Shown one piece after another: positions 61,771 to 64,000 of a stretch of 64,000 bases of DNA; the first letter of the stretch is position 1; each line of letters starts with the position of its first letter. The stretch spans positions 372,001-436,000 of the forward strand of contig CAKRCS010000001.1 of NCBI GenBank assembly GCA_934307695.1. Reading direction: 5' to 3'. Source of the DNA: an uncultured Agathobacter sp. (GTDB lineage: Bacteria; Bacillota; Clostridia; Lachnospirales; Lachnospiraceae). A program made the position numbers and the translations under genes. The notes beneath the pieces were generated by a model that was not told the origin of the DNA, ran no database searches, and worked only from the letters and a program-made list of their open reading frames with translations.

Positions 61771-62532
61771 ATGACGAGAGCTATTATGAACGGCTGCAAC
61801 GGCAAAATGGGACAGTGCATTACCGGAATCTGCAAGAATGATCCGGATATCGAGATCGTTGCAGGAATTGATGTATATGACGGAATCCGCAACGACTATC
61901 CTGTTTTTTCCAGCATCAGCGCATGTACGGTAAAGGCGGATGTTGTCATTGATTTCTCCAATGCCTCAGCGGTGGATGAACTGCTAGAGTATTGTGTCGC
62001 GACACAGACACCGGTGGTTCTCTGCACAACAGGGCTTTCGGATGAGCAGCTTGCCAGGATAGAGGAGGCAGGCAAAAAGGTTGCCATCTTAAAATCGGCA
62101 AATATGTCTCTGGGAATCAATACACTTATGGAGCTTCTCAAGAAAGCAGCGCTTGTGTTCGCGCCGGTGGGCTTTGACATGGAGATTGTGGAGAAGCACC
62201 ACAACCAGAAGCTTGATGCGCCGAGCGGAACCGCGCTGGCGTTGGCAGATTCCATGAATGAAGCACTTGATGAGAAATATTCTTATATATATGACCGAAG
62301 CAAGGAGCGCAGAAAGCGCGACAGGTACGAGATCGGCATCTCCGCAGTGCGCGGCGGCAATATCGTCGGCGAGCATGAGGTGATCTTCGCAGGGCAGGAT
62401 GAGGTGATCGAGTTTAAGCACACCGCATATTCCAAGGCAGTTTTTGCAAAGGGAGCAGTGGAGGCAGCCAAGTTCTTAAACGGCAAGCCGGCAGGACGCT
62501 ACGATATGGCGGATGTGATCGCAGCCAAATAA
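61771..62532 (+). CDS. dapB: 4-hydroxy-tetrahydrodipicolinate reductase
   Basis: A 253-residue NAD(P)H-dependent reductase for the second lysine-branch step. The nucleotide-binding loop MNGCNGKMGQ and the substrate/active-site motif EKHHNQKLDAPSGTA are clear. The family C terminus (FAKGAVEAAKFL) is complete. An AAAAGGAGC site precedes ATG 61771. It is 50 bases after dapA and shares its riboswitch-controlled transcript. Confidence 0.97.
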   Translation: MTRAIMNGCNGKMGQCITGICKNDPDIEIVAGIDVYDGIRNDYPVFSSISACTVKADVVIDFSNASAVDELLEYCVATQTPVVLCTTGLSDEQLARIEEAGKKVAILKSANMSLGINTLMELLKKAALVFAPVGFDMEIVEKHHNQKLDAPSGTALALADSMNEALDEKYSYIYDRSKERRKRDRYEIGISAVRGGNIVGEHEVIFAGQDEVIEFKHTAYSKAVFAKGAVEAAKFLNGKPAGRYDMADVIAAK

Positions 62533-62543
62533 GCAAACCGAAA

Positions 62544-62575
62544 AAAAGCAGGACAGTAGTTGTCCTGCTTTTTTG
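62544..62575 (+). terminator. Terminator after dapB
   Basis: AAAAGCAGGACA (62544-62555) pairs perfectly with TGTCCTGCTTTT (62561-62572). Confidence 0.9.
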
Positions 62576-62666
62576 TATATGATATTATATGATTAAAGGA
62601 TCAAAAGGTATCATCGATGCATGCTTGCATGCTTTGACACACAAAAAAGAACAGGTGAGGGATATC

Positions 62667-63986
62667 ATGACAATACTGATAAAGGATGGACACATCCTAA
62701 ACCCTGCAACGGGGATGGACGAAGTGGCAGATCTGTACATCGAGGATGGAAAGGTCAAAGAGATAGGAAAGAACTGCAAGAAGATAGCAGACGAGACAAT
62801 CGAGGCGAAGGGCTGTTATGTCATGCCGGGCTTTATCGACATGCATGTGCATTTCCGTGATCCGGGACTTGAGCAGAAGGAGGATATCTACACCGGAATG
62901 CAGGCAGCTGCGCATGGCGGTTATACGACAGTCATGGCGATGCCGAACACCAAGCCGGTCGTGGACAATCCGGATGTCGTGCGCTATGTGCAGGATAAGG
63001 CAGCCTCCGGCAGGTGTATCAACGTGCTTCAGATCGGAGCGGTCACGAAGGGACAGAAGGGCGAGGAGCTTGCCGATATCGAGGGAATGGTTGCAGCAGG
63101 AAGCCCTGCAATCAGTGAGGATGGCAAGTCCGTCATGGACAGCGGCTTGTACCGAGAGGCGATGAAGATCGCGGCGAAGCTGGACATTCCGGTATTTGCA
63201 CATTGTGAGGACATCAACCTCGTAAGAGGCGGAGTTGTCAATATGGACGAAAAGGCGAAGGCACTCGGTATGCCGGGAATCTCAAACGCGGTGGAGGATG
63301 TGATCGTCGCAAGAGACATCCTGCTTGCAAAGGAGACCGGCGCGAGACTGCACTTATGCCACTGCTCGACCGAGGATTCCGTTGAGATGGTCAGGCAGGC
63401 AAAGGCGGAGGGCATTAAGGTGTCCGCAGAGGTATGCCCGCATCACTTTACCCTCACCTCGGATGACATCCCGCAGGTTCCGGTTCCGGGACAGCTGGCA
63501 GACACTATGGACGCAGATACCAACTACAAGATGAACCCGCCGCTCCGGACGGCTGCAGATGTTGCTGCGTTAAAGAAGGGGCTTAGAGACGGCATCATGG
63601 ATGTGATTTCCACGGATCATGCACCGCACACCTACGAAGATAAAAATACTTCCATGAAGAAAGCTCCGTTTGGCATTGTCGGACTGGAGACAGCAGCATG
63701 TCTGACCTATTCCGAGCTTGTGCTTGGCGGGTATCTGACTCCGATGCAGATGGCGGAGAAGATGAGCTGCAATCCGGCAAGACTGATCCCGATTGACAGG
63801 GGAGACATCCAGCCGGGCAAGATTGCGGATATTGTGATCTTTGATCCGAACGAGACTTATGCGATCGACAAGAATACCTTTGCTTCCAAGGGACGCAATA
63901 CGCCGTTTGACGGAAGAAAAGTGACCGGTCGTGTCAGATACACGATCTGCAACGGAACTGTTGTTTACAACTATGAAAATAATTAA
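62667..63986 (+). CDS. pyrC: Dihydroorotase
   Basis: A 439-residue class I (Bacillus-type) dihydroorotase closing carbamoyl aspartate to dihydroorotate in pyrimidine synthesis. Zinc ligands are in DMHVHFRDPG (about 58-67); later HCED, HLCHCS and the catalytic Asp of STDHAPH follow. The C terminus with KGRNTPFDG is complete. ATG 62667 follows GGTGAGGG; the frame open to 62589 is not used. The window ends 14 bases later with AGGAGAA, the site of a following gene that is not included. Confidence 0.96.
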   Translation: MTILIKDGHILNPATGMDEVADLYIEDGKVKEIGKNCKKIADETIEAKGCYVMPGFIDMHVHFRDPGLEQKEDIYTGMQAAAHGGYTTVMAMPNTKPVVDNPDVVRYVQDKAASGRCINVLQIGAVTKGQKGEELADIEGMVAAGSPAISEDGKSVMDSGLYREAMKIAAKLDIPVFAHCEDINLVRGGVVNMDEKAKALGMPGISNAVEDVIVARDILLAKETGARLHLCHCSTEDSVEMVRQAKAEGIKVSAEVCPHHFTLTSDDIPQVPVPGQLADTMDADTNYKMNPPLRTAADVAALKKGLRDGIMDVISTDHAPHTYEDKNTSMKKAPFGIVGLETAACLTYSELVLGGYLTPMQMAEKMSCNPARLIPIDRGDIQPGKIADIVIFDPNETYAIDKNTFASKGRNTPFDGRKVTGRVRYTICNGTVVYNYENN

Positions 63987-64000
63987 AGGAGAATACACCA

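Overview
This 64 kb window is chromosomal DNA of an anaerobic, low-to-moderate-GC Firmicute, most probably a Lachnospiraceae gut commensal of the Roseburia/Agathobacter type. That is inferred from the gene order rsmB-rlmN-prpC-prkC-rsgA-rpe-thiN, a large secreted GH13 alpha-amylase, strong AGGAGG-type ribosome binding sites, sigma-A-like promoters and lysine-riboswitch control of dapA. No rRNA, tRNA or CRISPR array was seen. Almost all genes lie on the + strand. The exceptions are a MATE transporter, a REP-associated transposase, a GntR regulator and typA.

Layout. 1-10.8 kb: the translation/serine-threonine signalling cluster (3' end of rsmB, rlmN, prpC, prkC, rsgA, rpe, thiN), then an LTA-synthase-like phosphotransferase, a MATE exporter and an EamA transporter. 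10.8-16.7 kb: L-serine dehydratase (sdaAB, sdaAA), a degenerate GH2-like protein, O-acetylhomoserine sulfhydrylase behind a palindrome-covered promoter, an MBL-fold hydrolase and a two-domain hemerythrin. 16.7-20.1 kb: a large secreted repeat protein with a structured leader RNA.

20.1-25.0 kb is a visibly AT-rich island with four tightly overlapping genes: an ABC exporter, an 86-residue possible precursor peptide, a cobalamin-binding-type radical SAM protein split by a frame change at an A8 run, and a second radical SAM protein with SPASM-like cysteines. I read it as a candidate RiPP (ribosomally made, modified peptide) locus acquired horizontally. It is the best candidate for an undescribed system here.

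25.2-32.8 kb: a purine permease, a TrmH-like methyltransferase, a MATE exporter, a RAYT transposase bounded by inverted repeats, and yfhO. Four copies of a REP-like repeat occur here. Each begins GTRG-GGACGTTCC and continues as units of 19 bp period. In two copies the GTAG supplies the TAG stop codon of the preceding gene. 32.9-41.4 kb: two small membrane/secreted proteins, an Fe-S aldo-keto reductase, a TPR lipoprotein, hflX, then a FadR-type regulator divergent from an acyltransferase/zinc-ribbon membrane protein/esterase operon. Both divergent promoters carry FadR-type palindromes, and a long structured leader precedes the operon.

41.6-49.5 kb: purM-purN-purD and the secreted amylase. 49.5-57.1 kb: a putative glycolipid cluster (PlsC-like acyltransferase, GT8, GT8-PlsC fusion, FakA-like fragment), a secreted Ig-like protein, and an ECF sigma factor with a membrane beta-propeller partner. 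57.1-64 kb: typA, a tandem OB-fold SSB, a corrinoid adenosyltransferase-like protein, riboswitch-controlled dapA-dapB, and pyrC.
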